A stretch of 64,000 nucleotides of DNA from Planctomycetaceae bacterium (GCA_029259845.1 JAJDEI010000026.1:1-64000), one strand, 5' to 3'. Positions 51,252 through 61,851 are shown, counted from the first letter of the stretch. The notes: generated from the letters alone by a model not told the origin. Numbers and translations: made by a program.

Positions 51252-54200
51252 TCAGTAGGTGCCCCAACCGAAGGGGAGTTCGCCGAACACTGTCGTGGGG
51301 GTGAAACCCGTGCCGTTGGCAGATCCGGGCCCGACGAAGGGCGAATCGTCGTCAGCGAAGCCGGCGGGTGCCGCGCCGCCTCCCGTGAATACGCGGAACG
51401 TGCTCTCACCCATTCCGGGGTAAAGGAATCGTCCCAGGTCAGGGGTGGAAGAGTTAGGCGCAGTGACGCCGATTTTCTCAGTCCCCTTGATGGTCCCGTC
51501 GGCGTTCATAAAGACGATGTACGCGGCACCGCCGTTGTTCGCTTGTGTGTCATCACCACGAGCACCGATGACCAAGTCGTCTACTCCATCAGCGTCCAAG
51601 TCGCCAATACTCGCCACCCCAGAACCAAACAGATCGCCATCGTCGAGCGTCGGCACATTCGGATCGCCATCGGCGCTTCGGACAACACTCTTGACGGTGC
51701 CGTTGGCGTTCATCAGTAAAACGAACGCGCCGCCGCGATCAGGCCCACCGACGTTGATGCCTGGCGCACCAACCGCCAGATCATCGACCGTGTCTCCATC
51801 GAGGTCAGTCAGCCTTGTCACGCTGGTACCGAAGAAGTCTGACGGGAACAGAGTGGGACCGCCGCCGTTGACTTCGGAAATCTCCTGGAAGCTACCGACG
51901 GTTCCGGCGCCGTTCATGAAGAGAATATAGACGGCACCCTGATTGATGCCGCCGGAGTCATCCCCGATGGCTCCCACGGCCCAGTCCATAAACGTGTCAC
52001 CGTTCAAGTCTCCAATGGCCGTGACCGAAGTGCCGAACAGGTCGCCATCGGCAAGCACTGGCCCGCCGTTTGTGCTGTCTGCAATTTTGGTGGTACCCAC
52101 CGCCACGGTCCCGTCAGGGTTGATGGTGAGTGTGTAGATCGCTCCCCGATCCGTGCCACCCGTATCGTCCCCGCTGGCTCCCACTGCGAGGGTCGCCGGT
52201 GTGATCCCGGCCGTGGCCGGGGGGATTGCGGAGAGTGCACTGCCGAAGGCGTCTCCGTCTGCCAGAGTCGGAGCATTGGCAGTCCCGTCGTCAATTTTCA
52301 CCGAACTCTTGACAGTCCCGTCGGCGTTGAGGAACAGCACATAGACGGCTCCTCGGTCGGCACCTCCGGTGTCGTCGCCAGCGGCTCCGACCGCGACATC
52401 TCCAATGCCGTCACCGTCCAGGTCTCCGAGCGAGGTCAGAGAGCTGCCGAAGAGGTCACCGGTAGCCAGAGTTGGTCCGCCGTTCAGACCACCGCTGATC
52501 TCCGTCGTGCTGTTGATGGTCCCATCGTCGTTGAGGAACTGGATAAAGACGGCTCCGCCTGTGGAGCCACCGGCGATTCCCGGAGCTCCGATGGCGGCGT
52601 CCACAATCCCGTCCCCATTGATATCACCGAGCGATGCCGTCGAGCTGCCATAGCCGACATTGGGAGACAGCACCGGTCCGATACTCGGAGAGAGGGTGAA
52701 GCCTCCGTCGTAGGTCCGTGCCGGAACGCGTTGGGCGTTACGGCGGCGTCCTGCATCTTTGAAGGGTCCGGCCGGCGTCGCGGTGTCGACGCGGGACTTA
52801 AATGCGCCGTCGGCGTTGTCGTAAAACGCACCTGCTTCGCCATCGGGCGTTCCACGACGAAGGCCGTTGTTGAGGTCGAGTGCTTCGTAGGTATTGCCGC
52901 CCCACACCATGTCCAGTCGGGCCAGGGGATCACCGTTGCTGCCCGGAGCGATCATGAACTCCGAGTCGGACCAGGTGCCGCCGATCGACCCGGCGTCGCT
53001 CGTCGATCGATACCCGTGGGTGAAGACATCCACGCCGAAGTTGCCGGCCAGATCAGTGTTTGTCAGTCCCATGAACACGCCGCCATTCGCGAAGGATGGG
53101 AAGAATGGACTCCCGATATCGCCGGAGTACGACGAGTTAAAGGTGGCGAATTCATCGGAGACCGGCTGGCTTCCGACGGATTCGGTCACCCGTGACGAGT
53201 CGGAACTTCCCACTCGCATCACGACGCCGGCGGAGGCGACCATACTCCCCACGTTGGCCGGGTCACCGTTGTTGGAAACCGTCGCGTGGTCAATCACCAG
53301 CGACAACTGCGGGACCGTCCGGACTGATCCGTCCTGCATCAGCGCATCACCGGCAAAGCCGTCCTGGGTTTGCGTGGTGGAAGCCGTGTTGACGGCATAG
53401 ATGCCTTCTTCGCCGTTTGAGTTGAATACATTCCCGGTGGTTCCCCGGTAGATCGTGATCTCTGAGCGGGTACCTAGTTCGGAACCGATCCGGTTGAGGA
53501 CATCCAACCCTCGGCCGGCATTATTCTGAACGCGGTTGTCGACCATGTTTAGCGTGAACGTTGCCGAAAAGTTGCCGTCATTCAGGAATTCGATCCCGTC
53601 CTGGAAGTTCTCGCGGATCAGATTGTCTGTCATGCTGACAAACTTAAATCCGGCTCCCTGGATGTCGATGCCGTGTCCGACCGTCCGATCGGCGGTGACA
53701 AGCCGGCCGTTGCCGCGGATGTCGTTCCGGTTCCAATAGGTGCTTCCCGGACCATTGATTTCCACGCCGGTGCTACCATTGCCGAGGTACACAACCTGGT
53801 CAAACACGTCAGTCAGAATCCCGATTGTATTGTCGTTGAAGTCCAGCCCGATAACGGCTCCGCTGATATTGATGCCGCGATTGGCATTGTCTGCGATCAC
53901 GTTCCGTTCGACGTTACCAGTGACTCTGCGGCTATCGGAAACGTCAAGAATCACGTCTGTGATCTGCATCCCGTCGTCGCCGTTTTGAACGATCATGTTG
54001 TCATCCATGTTGAGATCGATCCTGGCTTCGGCAAGCACTTGAAATGCTGCACCGTCATTGCCGTTGCGATTCATTTCGTTATCGGCGATTTTGACAAACA
54101 TTGCCGAGTTGTCATCGTTTTGGCCGAAGATTTCGACGCCGTCGTCACCGCCGTCGTTGAACGTGCTCCGCAGAATTTCGAAACCGGAAACGACGACCTC

Positions 54201-57200
54201 ATCCAAGCGGACAAAGTTCAGCCCGTCGATGCCGCTGTTGTCGACGCGGTTGTCGTGCACGTGCAGTCCGTCGATGACAGAGCGTTCCTCGACCTGGAAG
54301 TTGATGCCGGTTCCGGCGTTCCCGGCGGCCATGTCCGCCGCATCGACGCCGATCTTGTTGTCACGGATCAGCAGTCCCGGTTCGGCTCCGCCGCTGGTCA
54401 AGGTGTTGGTGGCCTGGGCCGGATTGGAGGTGCCCAGCATGCGGACGAAGATGCCGGCCCCCTGGAACGGTGTGGCCGGATTGCCGTCGTCGTTGGTGTT
54501 GATGATGGTGTTGTCAATGACGGTGAAGCGGCCCATTGAATCCTGGATCATATCCAGGGAGATGCCGGCCCCGGTGTTGTTGTCGAACAGGTTGCCCATG
54601 CCGGCGGTCGTGCGGCTGCCAATGCTGATGTCAAAGTCGCCACCGTTGAACACACCGCGGAAGCCGAAGCTGCCGTTGTTGATGACGGTGTTGTTGGTGA
54701 AGCTGCCGTCGCTGGTGAACGTGGAGGGTGTCGCGCCTTCAATATTGACGCCAATGCGGCCGTTCCCGTCAAAGATGATTTGGTCAACAGCATTCATGGT
54801 CAGGTCGGCATCGTCCAGCCTGACGCGGAGACCATCGTTGCCGTTGAACGACGCGGAGGCGATGGTGCTCAGCAGGTCGAACGTCGAGTTGGTGATGTCG
54901 ATGGTGGCGGTGGAACTGGTAACGTTAATGCCAATGCCGTTTTCGCCGTTGTTGTCAAACGTGCCGACATCGATGCTGGTCGAGGGGATGACCGCTCCGT
55001 TGAGCAGGTTGAGCTTGAGCCCGTCGCCGCCGTTGTCGGACGCATTGATGCGATTGAGGTCGAGCGACGTCGCTGTGGTGTTGTCGATCGTCAGGTCGAT
55101 GCCGTCGCCGGTCGCTCCGCCACCGGGACCGGTGGCGGTGGCGTCGTCGAAGGAAATGGCGACCGGGTCGACCATGTTGGCGAACCGGACGAAGGCCTGG
55201 TCGCCCTGGTTGTTCGTGATCACCATGCCGCTGAGATCGAACGAGCTGATGCCGCTGACGGTGTCGAAATCGACCGTCAGGCCGTTACCCATGTTGCCGT
55301 TGACGGCTAGGTTCGCGCCGGAGACGGCGAATGTTCCGATCGACACCCCGCTGGCATCGTTGGCGACGATTTTGACACCATCGCCGCCGTTTCCGCCGGA
55401 GTTGCCGTCGATGTTCATCGTCCCGGTGATAGCCGTGGAGTTGATGAGATTTGTGTCAACGCCATCGCCCATATTCCCAGACATATTGAAACCGGTCATG
55501 TCCAGATTGTTGTTGACGGTCACCCCGTCCAGCAGCAACGTCAGGCCGTCGCCCGTGTTGTTTTGTGTGGTGATGTTGGTCAATGCGACGTCATCGACCG
55601 TCAGGTTAGCCAACATGACATTCACGCCGGTGGCCACACCCATGTTTGCGTTCGCCGTGACGCCGTCAATGGCAACGCTGCCCAAACCGAGCACACCGTC
55701 CACTTCGATGAGCAATCCGGTCTCGTCGTTGACTGAGTAGGTGGATCCTCCTCCCCCGACAAACAGATTATTGAGTGTCACGCCGGGCCGGGCATCGATG
55801 TGCACGCCGTTGTTGCCGTTGTTGGAGGCTCCGCCCAGAACGGTGATGTCGGAGACGTTGGCTCCGTTTGTCAGCAGGGCGTGCAGGCCGGTGTCGTTAT
55901 TACCGTTGAAGGTGCTGCCGGCGACCGTGGAGGTCAACGCGGCAGTCGTCGTCGGCCCATCAGCCCGGAAATGGACACCTTGCAGGAAGTTGTTGTTGGC
56001 GGTCGATGCATTCTCGATGCCGAGTGTGAGGTCGCCACCGGCGGTGACCGTGGCGTCAACCCCGTTGCGTGAGTTCGCATCGGCAGAGACGTTGCTGAAA
56101 TTGACGTTGGCGGAGCTTCCGGTCCCGGCGACAAGCGCCCGGATGCCGTCGGACGAGCCGCCGGCACCGCTGTTGCTGAACGACCCGTTGCGGAATGCGG
56201 AGTTCTGCAGCACGGCTCCCGGGAAGCCAGTCCCGACTGCCAGATTGAGTCCTTCCAACCCACTGTTATTGGCAGCAAACCCGTCGACGACGACGTCGGC
56301 GACGGCGTTGTTTTGCACGGACAGATTGATCGCCCGGCCGGCGGCGAAGTTGGCGGTGAGGTTCTGCAGGTTCATCGAACCGGTCGCGCCGCCTCCCTGC
56401 ACGATCAGATCAAGGCCGTCGAAGCTCGGATTGCCGCTCTGCCCGGCATTGGTCAGATTGACGCCATTGCCGGTGAAGGAGGTCAACTGGGAGTTGCCTC
56501 GCACGTCGACCATCAGCCCGTCCTGCTGCGCGCCCTGGGCCGAGACATTGTCAAATTTGGTCACGGCGCCGGAGGCGCCGTTGGCGTACAGGAACGCAAT
56601 GCCCCTGCGGCTGGCGGAATTGGCGGTGACATTATTCAACATGAAGTCGCCAGTGCTGCCCGGCCCGGTGACGTCGATGCGGACGCCATCGGCCGTGAGG
56701 CCCGTTCCGCTGCCGGAGACATCCAGGCCGTCAAAGTCGCCGGTCACCTGCGAGCCGTTGGTGACGAACAGGGCCAGGCCGACGGACTGGCTGCCGGTGG
56801 CGGTGGTGTTGGAGATGTTGAGGCTGCCCATCGCCGCGCGGGCATAGCGGACGGAAAAGGCACTGGAGGTACTGTTGTTGACCGTGACTCCGCTGAACGA
56901 CAGGTTGCCGGTGGCGTTGTTATCGATGACAGCGAACACGCTGCTGCTCGGATCGGTGCCAGCGCTGGAAATCGTGCCGCCGTTGACGTTGAGGTCGAGG
57001 GACGAGTCCGTGATCACGACCACGTTGAGCGGCTGTTTGGTCTGGTTCCCAAGGAGCGAAACATTGTTCAGCGTGACATGGGCTTCGGCTGCGACGATCG
57101 AGGTGACTTGGACACCCCGTTCGACATTGTTGTCCGAGGTGAGCCCGTCGATTGAGACGGTCGCCACGCCGGACCGGAGGAACAGGTCCAAGCCGTTGAG

Positions 57201-58475
57201 TCCGCTGCCGGAGACGTTCACGTTCGAGCCGTTGAACGCGTTGATGCCGCCGCCGATCATGTTGACGTCGATGGCCGATGCTCCCGCGTTCTGCATCGAA
57301 ACGTTGTTGAACTTGTTCACGCGAACCTGGGCACCGCCGGTGACGTTGAACTCTGCCCCGCTCCTTCCCGCGTTGTCACCCGCAAAGTTGTCGATTGACA
57401 CGGCTGCCGTACTGCCCGGGCCGTCAGCCAGCAAGTTGAAGGCATCGGCGCCGGCGTTATTCGCGGAGGAATTGTTGATGACCGCGGCGACATTCGCGCC
57501 GGCGGTCGCAACGAAGTTGAAGCCGGAGGCTTTCGCACCGTCCGCGGTGGCCATGTCGAACCGCCCGAGGATCGACGAGCCGGCACCGCTGGCGTTCATG
57601 TCGATCTGATTGCGGGTGCTGGCGTAGCCGTTGCCGACAAATTGCACGTTGCTGATCGCCGTGGTGGTCGCGTACCGCCCGCCTGTTCTGGCCGTGACAT
57701 CAAGTCCTTCCAGGGCGTTGTTCTGCACGTCAACATCGGACATGTTGAGTGAGGCGAAGGCGAACTGGCCCGGGACGTTCGTCGACTCGGCTTGGGCCGC
57801 CACGCCGACGTCGACCGAGATGCCCGCGCTGAACGTCACGTCTCCGTTGGAGTTGACCGACGAATCGGTCAGCGTGAGCCGCGCCGTTCCGCCCGTGTCT
57901 GCGTTGATCTTGATGCCTTCTTCGGCGGCATTGTTGAAGAACGAATTCGAGATGTTGGCGTTGACGACCGCGTCGTCGGTCGCGTCGATCAGCAGGCCCG
58001 GTCCCGCGACGGTGTCGTTGACTCCGACGCCGGTCATGCCGAACGCGAGTGTGTTCCCAGGGCCGGACGCCTGCAACACGAGGCCGTTGCTGGTCAGCAC
58101 GATTGGATTGTTGGTTCCGACGACCGTCACGTCGTCCGTGACGTTCAGTGTCCCGAGCGTGAGGTCAATCACCCCGCCTTGCAGGCCGTTGGCGAACTGG
58201 ACCGTGTCCGCACCGGGATTGGCATTGGCCTGTTCGATCGCCTCTCGCAGGGAGAGGTCGCCGGGGTCAAAGTTGCCGTCGCTCTCGTCGACGAGAGTGT
58301 CGACAGTAAACGTCGTCAGCAGCGTTCGCTGCTCGAGTTCCTGAGCAACCCAGGCAGCGGTGGTTTGCGTTCGCTTGCTGGCGAAACGCCGGCGTGTAGT
58401 TCGTCGGGCCCTGCGAAGGCTCTGTCCGACTTGAATCCGTCGCTCGAACCACTTCAGCCAATTGTCGCGCAACAT
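51252..58475 (-). CDS. giant secreted beta-helix / FG-GAP protein with LEPR-XLL-type N-terminus
   Basis: This 2407-residue protein starts with a basic segment rich in Arg and then QELEQRTLL (45-53), the LEPR-XLL-like motif of planctomycete giant surface proteins. DLSLREAIEQANANPGADTV opens a very long region (about 75-1900) of Asn/Gly/Asp-rich repeats that would form right-handed beta-helices, much like polymorphic extracellular adhesins. Residues about 1940-2330 hold FG-GAP (integrin-alpha-like) units: GDINGDGIVDAAIGAPG, GDLDGDGIGDVAVGAAG, GDLNGDTFMDWAVGAIG, TDLDGDTVDDLAVGAPG and GDLDADGVDDLVIGARG, calcium-binding loops of a propeller; one further unit (AIPPATAGITPATLAVGASG) lacks the DxDGD loop. 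It is probably cell-surface or matrix. GGAGAG precedes the ATG. Confidence 0.9.
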   Translation of the reverse strand: MLRDNWLKWFERRIQVGQSLRRARRTTRRRFASKRTQTTAAWVAQELEQRTLLTTFTVDTLVDESDGNFDPGDLSLREAIEQANANPGADTVQFANGLQGGVIDLTLGTLNVTDDVTVVGTNNPIVLTSNGLVLQASGPGNTLAFGMTGVGVNDTVAGPGLLIDATDDAVVNANISNSFFNNAAEEGIKINADTGGTARLTLTDSSVNSNGDVTFSAGISVDVGVAAQAESTNVPGQFAFASLNMSDVDVQNNALEGLDVTARTGGRYATTTAISNVQFVGNGYASTRNQIDMNASGAGSSILGRFDMATADGAKASGFNFVATAGANVAAVINNSSANNAGADAFNLLADGPGSTAAVSIDNFAGDNAGRSGAEFNVTGGAQVRVNKFNNVSMQNAGASAIDVNMIGGGINAFNGSNVNVSGSGLNGLDLFLRSGVATVSIDGLTSDNNVERGVQVTSIVAAEAHVTLNNVSLLGNQTKQPLNVVVITDSSLDLNVNGGTISSAGTDPSSSVFAVIDNNATGNLSFSGVTVNNSTSSAFSVRYARAAMGSLNISNTTATGSQSVGLALFVTNGSQVTGDFDGLDVSGSGTGLTADGVRIDVTGPGSTGDFMLNNVTANSASRRGIAFLYANGASGAVTKFDNVSAQGAQQDGLMVDVRGNSQLTSFTGNGVNLTNAGQSGNPSFDGLDLIVQGGGATGSMNLQNLTANFAAGRAINLSVQNNAVADVVVDGFAANNSGLEGLNLAVGTGFPGAVLQNSAFRNGSFSNSGAGGSSDGIRALVAGTGSSANVNFSNVSADANSRNGVDATVTAGGDLTLGIENASTANNNFLQGVHFRADGPTTTAALTSTVAGSTFNGNNDTGLHALLTNGANVSDITVLGGASNNGNNGVHIDARPGVTLNNLFVGGGGSTYSVNDETGLLIEVDGVLGLGSVAIDGVTANANMGVATGVNVMLANLTVDDVALTNITTQNNTGDGLTLLLDGVTVNNNLDMTGFNMSGNMGDGVDTNLINSTAITGTMNIDGNSGGNGGDGVKIVANDASGVSIGTFAVSGANLAVNGNMGNGLTVDFDTVSGISSFDLSGMVITNNQGDQAFVRFANMVDPVAISFDDATATGPGGGATGDGIDLTIDNTTATSLDLNRINASDNGGDGLKLNLLNGAVIPSTSIDVGTFDNNGENGIGINVTSSTATIDITNSTFDLLSTIASASFNGNDGLRVRLDDADLTMNAVDQIIFDGNGRIGVNIEGATPSTFTSDGSFTNNTVINNGSFGFRGVFNGGDFDISIGSRTTAGMGNLFDNNTGAGISLDMIQDSMGRFTVIDNTIINTNDDGNPATPFQGAGIFVRMLGTSNPAQATNTLTSGGAEPGLLIRDNKIGVDAADMAAGNAGTGINFQVEERSVIDGLHVHDNRVDNSGIDGLNFVRLDEVVVSGFEILRSTFNDGGDDGVEIFGQNDDNSAMFVKIADNEMNRNGNDGAAFQVLAEARIDLNMDDNMIVQNGDDGMQITDVILDVSDSRRVTGNVERNVIADNANRGINISGAVIGLDFNDNTIGILTDVFDQVVYLGNGSTGVEINGPGSTYWNRNDIRGNGRLVTADRTVGHGIDIQGAGFKFVSMTDNLIRENFQDGIEFLNDGNFSATFTLNMVDNRVQNNAGRGLDVLNRIGSELGTRSEITIYRGTTGNVFNSNGEEGIYAVNTASTTQTQDGFAGDALMQDGSVRTVPQLSLVIDHATVSNNGDPANVGSMVASAGVVMRVGSSDSSRVTESVGSQPVSDEFATFNSSYSGDIGSPFFPSFANGGVFMGLTNTDLAGNFGVDVFTHGYRSTSDAGSIGGTWSDSEFMIAPGSNGDPLARLDMVWGGNTYEALDLNNGLRRGTPDGEAGAFYDNADGAFKSRVDTATPAGPFKDAGRRRNAQRVPARTYDGGFTLSPSIGPVLSPNVGYGSSTASLGDINGDGIVDAAIGAPGIAGGSTGGAVFIQFLNDDGTINSTTEISGGLNGGPTLATGDLFGSSLTSLGDLDGDGIGDVAVGAAGDDTGGADRGAVYVLFLNADGTVKSSVKIDDGTANAPTLADGDAFGSALSAIPPATAGITPATLAVGASGDDTGGTDRGAIYTLTINPDGTVAVGTTKIADSTNGGPVLADGDLFGTSVTAIGDLNGDTFMDWAVGAIGDDSGGINQGAVYILFMNGAGTVGSFQEISEVNGGGPTLFPSDFFGTSVTRLTDLDGDTVDDLAVGAPGINVGGPDRGGAFVLLMNANGTVKSVVRSADGDPNVPTLDDGDLFGSGVASIGDLDADGVDDLVIGARGDDTQANNGGAAYIVFMNADGTIKGTEKIGVTAPNSSTPDLGRFLYPGMGESTFRVFTGGGAAPAGFADDDSPFVGPGSANGTGFTPTTVFGELPFGWGTY

Positions 58476-59297
58476 GGTATCTCTCCGGCATGCAAAAAGG
58501 GCCGCTTCCCCGTCAGGCTGCTGAGCGTGAACCGCTCGGCAGGAGGAAGCCGATCACCTGATCGTGGGTGTTGATTTCGTCGAATATGGAAAATGAGGAA
58601 TCACTGTTGGGCCGATTGCCGGCACGGTGCCGCCAATCGTGGGGTTGCCGAGTGAGGGGAAGGGCAACCATCAAGGGGTTGTGTCAGGCTGAGATTCGAG
58701 GGTGATTGAGCCGCCGCTGTTCTATTACACTTTCGCTGACGGAAGCATGGCCGCCAGAGATTCCGGCTCTCAATCCGCGATCCTCCCGGCTCATGGGCCG
58801 CATCCCGCTCAACGCCGCGCCGGCGAAAATCACGGGTTCATGAAATTGGCAAGTGCGTCAATCCGCATTGCCTCTAACAGGGGGAGGCCTCGTGCCCACA
58901 CAATTCGGTCCTGCCGCACAAGATTCGCGGCATCTAACGATCGTAACGGTCGCGTCAAACGGACGTCCAGCAAATATTTTGGATACCCTGGATAAAACAG
59001 AAAGAATTGGGCGGCCACCAAACAGGTGTCGCGATCGCTGCTTCGTTTCCTCCGGAACGTCGGTCAACGGAATAGCCCCAGCGGCGATCCATCGTCCGTT
59101 TTCCGGAATATGCGGGGAGACTCACGAATGGCGATTTGAGATTGACGAATAGACACGAGAGGCGCAACCCAATGAGTTCAGGCTGGTTAACACGGAAGCG
59201 TGCGGTCGCATCCCCGGAACCGCGGTCGGTGCAGCCGTGCGATGTGCCGGTTCAGTCCATGAAGCCAGCGCATCGTCCGCCTGCTGAAGGGGCGGGT

Positions 59298-59317
59298 CAT
59301 TCCGAGTGTTCGGAATG
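59298..59317. other. perfect palindrome
   Basis: CATTCCGA and TCGGAATG form an 8-bp stem around GTGT. It could be an operator or a transcript hairpin; no T run follows. Confidence 0.4.
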
Positions 59318-59636
59318 CGCCGAATAGAACGATGCGAGGGCCTCCCTCTGTAAAGTCGCTTCCTTCCGCAGATTCACGCACGTTTTTTTCCAAGAGCGCC
59401 GCCTGGCTGCGGAACCACGGGCGGGATGTCCGCCGCACGGCGAACGGGGATGTGTGAATTCCCCCGGAAGCCACGAGGAAACGAGCCGAATCAATGATCG
59501 AACGTCACCGAGAATCGGCTTCCGGGTCGAACACAGGTCGGATCCGGGGGACGCCGGATCAGTCGTGCACCGACGGACGAGACAAACGAGTTGTCTTCGG
59601 GGCTGATTCCGGCATCGTCGGGACCGTGCTAACCTC

Positions 59637-59642
59637 TATAAT
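59637..59642 (+). promoter_or_regulatory. candidate -10 box for murC
   Basis: A perfect TATAAT lies 71 bases before the murC start. No good TTGACA is found at the right distance, so this rests on the -10 only. Confidence 0.35.
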
Positions 59643-59713
59643 GCACAGCCTGCGACGATGTCCCGGCATGAGGCACACCACTCATCGCAACTCTTGATTA
59701 GAGCAGAGCGACC

Positions 59714-61237
59714 GTGACGATACTAACCAGTGCCCGGCATCCGGCTTGCCCTCCCGGCTGGTTCGATCAACTCACGCTCATGAACAATTCACCCGCAGTT
59801 GCTTCCGACACCCCGACTGCTCCCGACATCCCCGCCAAGTGCGGGCGGCTGCGCATTCGCAGCGCCCACCTCGTGGGCATCGCCGGATCGGGAATGCGGG
59901 CCCTTGCCGAACTGATCCACGGATCTCGCGTGTGTGTGACCGGCTCGGACCAGCACATTCCCCATCACGTCTTCTGGGAGATGCACCAGGCCGGATTGCT
60001 CGCGTTCCAGGGGCATGCCGCCTCGCAACTGCCCCCGGAAGCGGACGTGCTGATCTATAGTCCGGTGATCCCCGCTGACAATCCGGAACGGCGCGAGGCG
60101 ACGCGGCTCGGGATTCAGCAACTGTCGCTGAGCGAAGCAATCGGCCGAATCATGGCGGGCCGCGTCGGACTCTCGGTCACCGGGACGCACGGCAAGACAT
60201 CCACCACCGCCCTCGTCGGGCATCTGTTCGATGTCGGCGGCCAGTCTCCGTCCGTGCTGACGGGGGGCGAAGTCTGCGGACGTGGGGCGAGCGGATGGGC
60301 CGGACGGGGACGGCTGTTCGTCGCGGAGAGCTGCGAGTACCGTCGCCATTTTCTCGATCTTGCACCGCAGCACGCCATCCTGTTGAACATCGAACCGGAC
60401 CATTTCGATTGCTTCGGCACGTTGCGGGAATCGATCGATACGTTTCGTGAATTCACCGCCCGCTTGCCGAAGGACGGCAAGCTGCTGGTGAACTATGACT
60501 CGCCCGCAGCGATGGAGGCGGCGTCGGGAACAGGGGCGAAGGTGCGGACCTTTGGGAGCCGCGCCGGCGCCGATTGGTGGTTGGGGGGGCTCCGCCAGAC
60601 TTCCGACGGCTGGCGGTTCCCCTTGTTCTATCGGTCGAAGCTGTATGGGCAATTCGACCTGCCGCTGCCCGGCCGGCACAATGTCCTCAACGCCGTGGCA
60701 GCGATCGCCATGTGCTGCCGGTTGGGCGTCAGCCGCCAGAAGATCGCCGAAGGGCTGCAGTCGTTTCGCGGGGTCAAGCGTCGCTTTGAACTGCTGGGCA
60801 CGCCGCAGGGAGTCACGCTGATCGACGATTATGCCCACCACCCGACGGCGATTCGTGCAACATTGCGGACGGCCCGGGAACAGTACGGCGCGCGTCGCAT
60901 CTGGTGCGCCTTCCAACCGCATCAGGTCTCAAGAACGCGGGCGCTGTTCGGTGAGTTTGTTCGCAGCCTGTCACTGGCCGACCGCGTGCTCATCAGCCCG
61001 GTGTTTGCTGCCCGGGAACCGGCGAGCGAGGATCAGAGCCGGCTGTCTGCCGAGATGGCCAAACGTGTCCGCCGGTCCGGGACGCCGGCCCGGTTGGTCG
61101 AAAGTCTCGGGGAAATCACCTCGGTATTCGAGTCCGAGGCCCGGTCGGGTGACGTCTTCCTCACGCTTGGTGCCGGCGACATCAGCCGGATTGGCCGCGA
61201 TGTGATGCTGCAATCTCAGCGGCAGCGTGCGTCTTAG
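59714..61237 (+). CDS. murC: UDP-N-acetylmuramate-L-alanine ligase
   Basis: This 507-residue Mur ligase adds L-alanine to UDP-MurNAc in peptidoglycan synthesis. It shows HLVGIAGSGMRALAELIHGS (N-terminal UDP domain), the ATP loop VTGTHGKTSTTALVGH (155-170), NIEPDHFDCFG (central domain) and TLIDDYAHHPTAIRATLR (C-terminal domain), all MurC signatures. The GTG at 59714 gives a slightly long N-terminus; the ATG at 59780 is a possible start, although neither has a strong ribosome site. Other mur genes are not adjacent, unlike the usual dcw cluster. Its presence fits the finding that planctomycetes make peptidoglycan. Confidence 0.9.
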   Translation: MTILTSARHPACPPGWFDQLTLMNNSPAVASDTPTAPDIPAKCGRLRIRSAHLVGIAGSGMRALAELIHGSRVCVTGSDQHIPHHVFWEMHQAGLLAFQGHAASQLPPEADVLIYSPVIPADNPERREATRLGIQQLSLSEAIGRIMAGRVGLSVTGTHGKTSTTALVGHLFDVGGQSPSVLTGGEVCGRGASGWAGRGRLFVAESCEYRRHFLDLAPQHAILLNIEPDHFDCFGTLRESIDTFREFTARLPKDGKLLVNYDSPAAMEAASGTGAKVRTFGSRAGADWWLGGLRQTSDGWRFPLFYRSKLYGQFDLPLPGRHNVLNAVAAIAMCCRLGVSRQKIAEGLQSFRGVKRRFELLGTPQGVTLIDDYAHHPTAIRATLRTAREQYGARRIWCAFQPHQVSRTRALFGEFVRSLSLADRVLISPVFAAREPASEDQSRLSAEMAKRVRRSGTPARLVESLGEITSVFESEARSGDVFLTLGAGDISRIGRDVMLQSQRQRAS

Positions 61238-61456
61238 TCGCGGAACGAGGCAAACGCCCGATGCCCAGGGCACCGTCCCCGCAGGCGCGAGCGCATTCAA
61301 TACCCGTCCCGGTTCCCTGAACCTTGCGGCTGTCACAGGTGTCCAACCGGCGTTCATACGACCGGTACGCCCGGATTGAAACGGCGACCTGCAACCGCGG
61401 CATTCGCAGCGCTGTGCCTGTGGCGGCGATGGCCACCCGTTGAACGGCAAAGTCAT

Positions 61457-61525
61457 CGCGGGTGGGCCAGTGCCCATCGGAGCCTCATAAGTTCCGTATG
61501 CCGGGTGCAACCCCCGGACCCGCAA
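61457..61525 (+). tRNA. divergent tRNA with CAT anticodon (initiator-like)
   Basis: The cloverleaf has a 6-bp acceptor with a C1-A72 mismatch as in initiator tRNA (CGCGGGT / ACCCGCA), an anticodon stem GGAGC/GTTCC around loop CTCATAA (anticodon CAT at 61486-61488), and a T stem CCGGG/CCCGG. Two features are odd: the D arm region is only 15 bases, and the T loop reads TGCAACC instead of TTCRANN. CCA is not encoded. It may be a functional odd tRNA-Met or a decayed gene. Confidence 0.55.
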
Positions 61526-61617
61526 CTCGAGAGCTGAGTGCAACGAGGAAAGAGCCGGGCGCTTCCAATCTTGCCAGCCGCTCGGCGAGGTTGCTGCTTT
61601 TCACTCCCGACAGACCC

Positions 61618-61690
61618 GATCCCGTGGTCCAACGGCGAAGACGCCTGCGTGACATGCAGGAGAGCGATGGTTCGACTCCATCCGGGATCA
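61618..61690 (+). tRNA. tRNA-Val (GAC)
   Basis: This 73-base cloverleaf has a perfect 7-bp acceptor (GATCCCG / CGGGATC), anticodon stem CCTGC/GCAGG around GTGACAT (anticodon GAC), T stem GATGG/CCATC around TTCGACT, and discriminator A. CCA is not encoded. It reads GUC and GUU valine codons. Confidence 0.85.
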
Positions 61691-61721
61691 CTCAACCGGG
61701 AGGGCTGTGAGAAATTCGGCG

Positions 61722-61819
61722 GAAACACCCGGAGTCTCAGGATTTCGCGAAACGAATAAGACACGAACCATTGAACTCCGACACGTCGTGCCCTTGCTCA
61801 ATTCAGACACCGGGTGTTT
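61722..61819. repeat. palindromic element, family J copy 2
   Basis: GAAACACCCGGAGTCTCAGG at the left, TCAGACACCGGGTGTTT at the right. It lies between the tRNA-Val and the next tRNA-like gene. Confidence 0.6.
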
Positions 61820-61851
61820 GTACGCGCCTTAGAAAGTACCACAACATCGAA

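Larger units (their letters stand above)
58476..59713. other. long region without a clear gene
   Basis: In 1238 bases, several short open frames on both strands lack ribosome sites and domains. It must hold the promoter of the giant gene (minus strand) and the promoter of murC (plus strand). A perfect hairpin lies at 59298-59317. Confidence 0.5.

Noticed and set aside
53673-57609. Several open frames of 240-560 codons antisense to the giant gene
   Set aside because: They arise from the repetitive low-stop composition of the giant gene; the giant gene has a ribosome site, a terminator and recognisable motifs.
58702-59327. Short frames on both strands upstream of murC
   Set aside because: They have no ribosome site, no domain and shuffled composition.
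61326-61399. A 74-base stretch with acceptor-like ends (GCGGCTG / CAACCGC) before the tRNA array
   Set aside because: Six of seven acceptor pairs form, but there is no T arm and the central stem has a 13-base loop, so it is probably chance.
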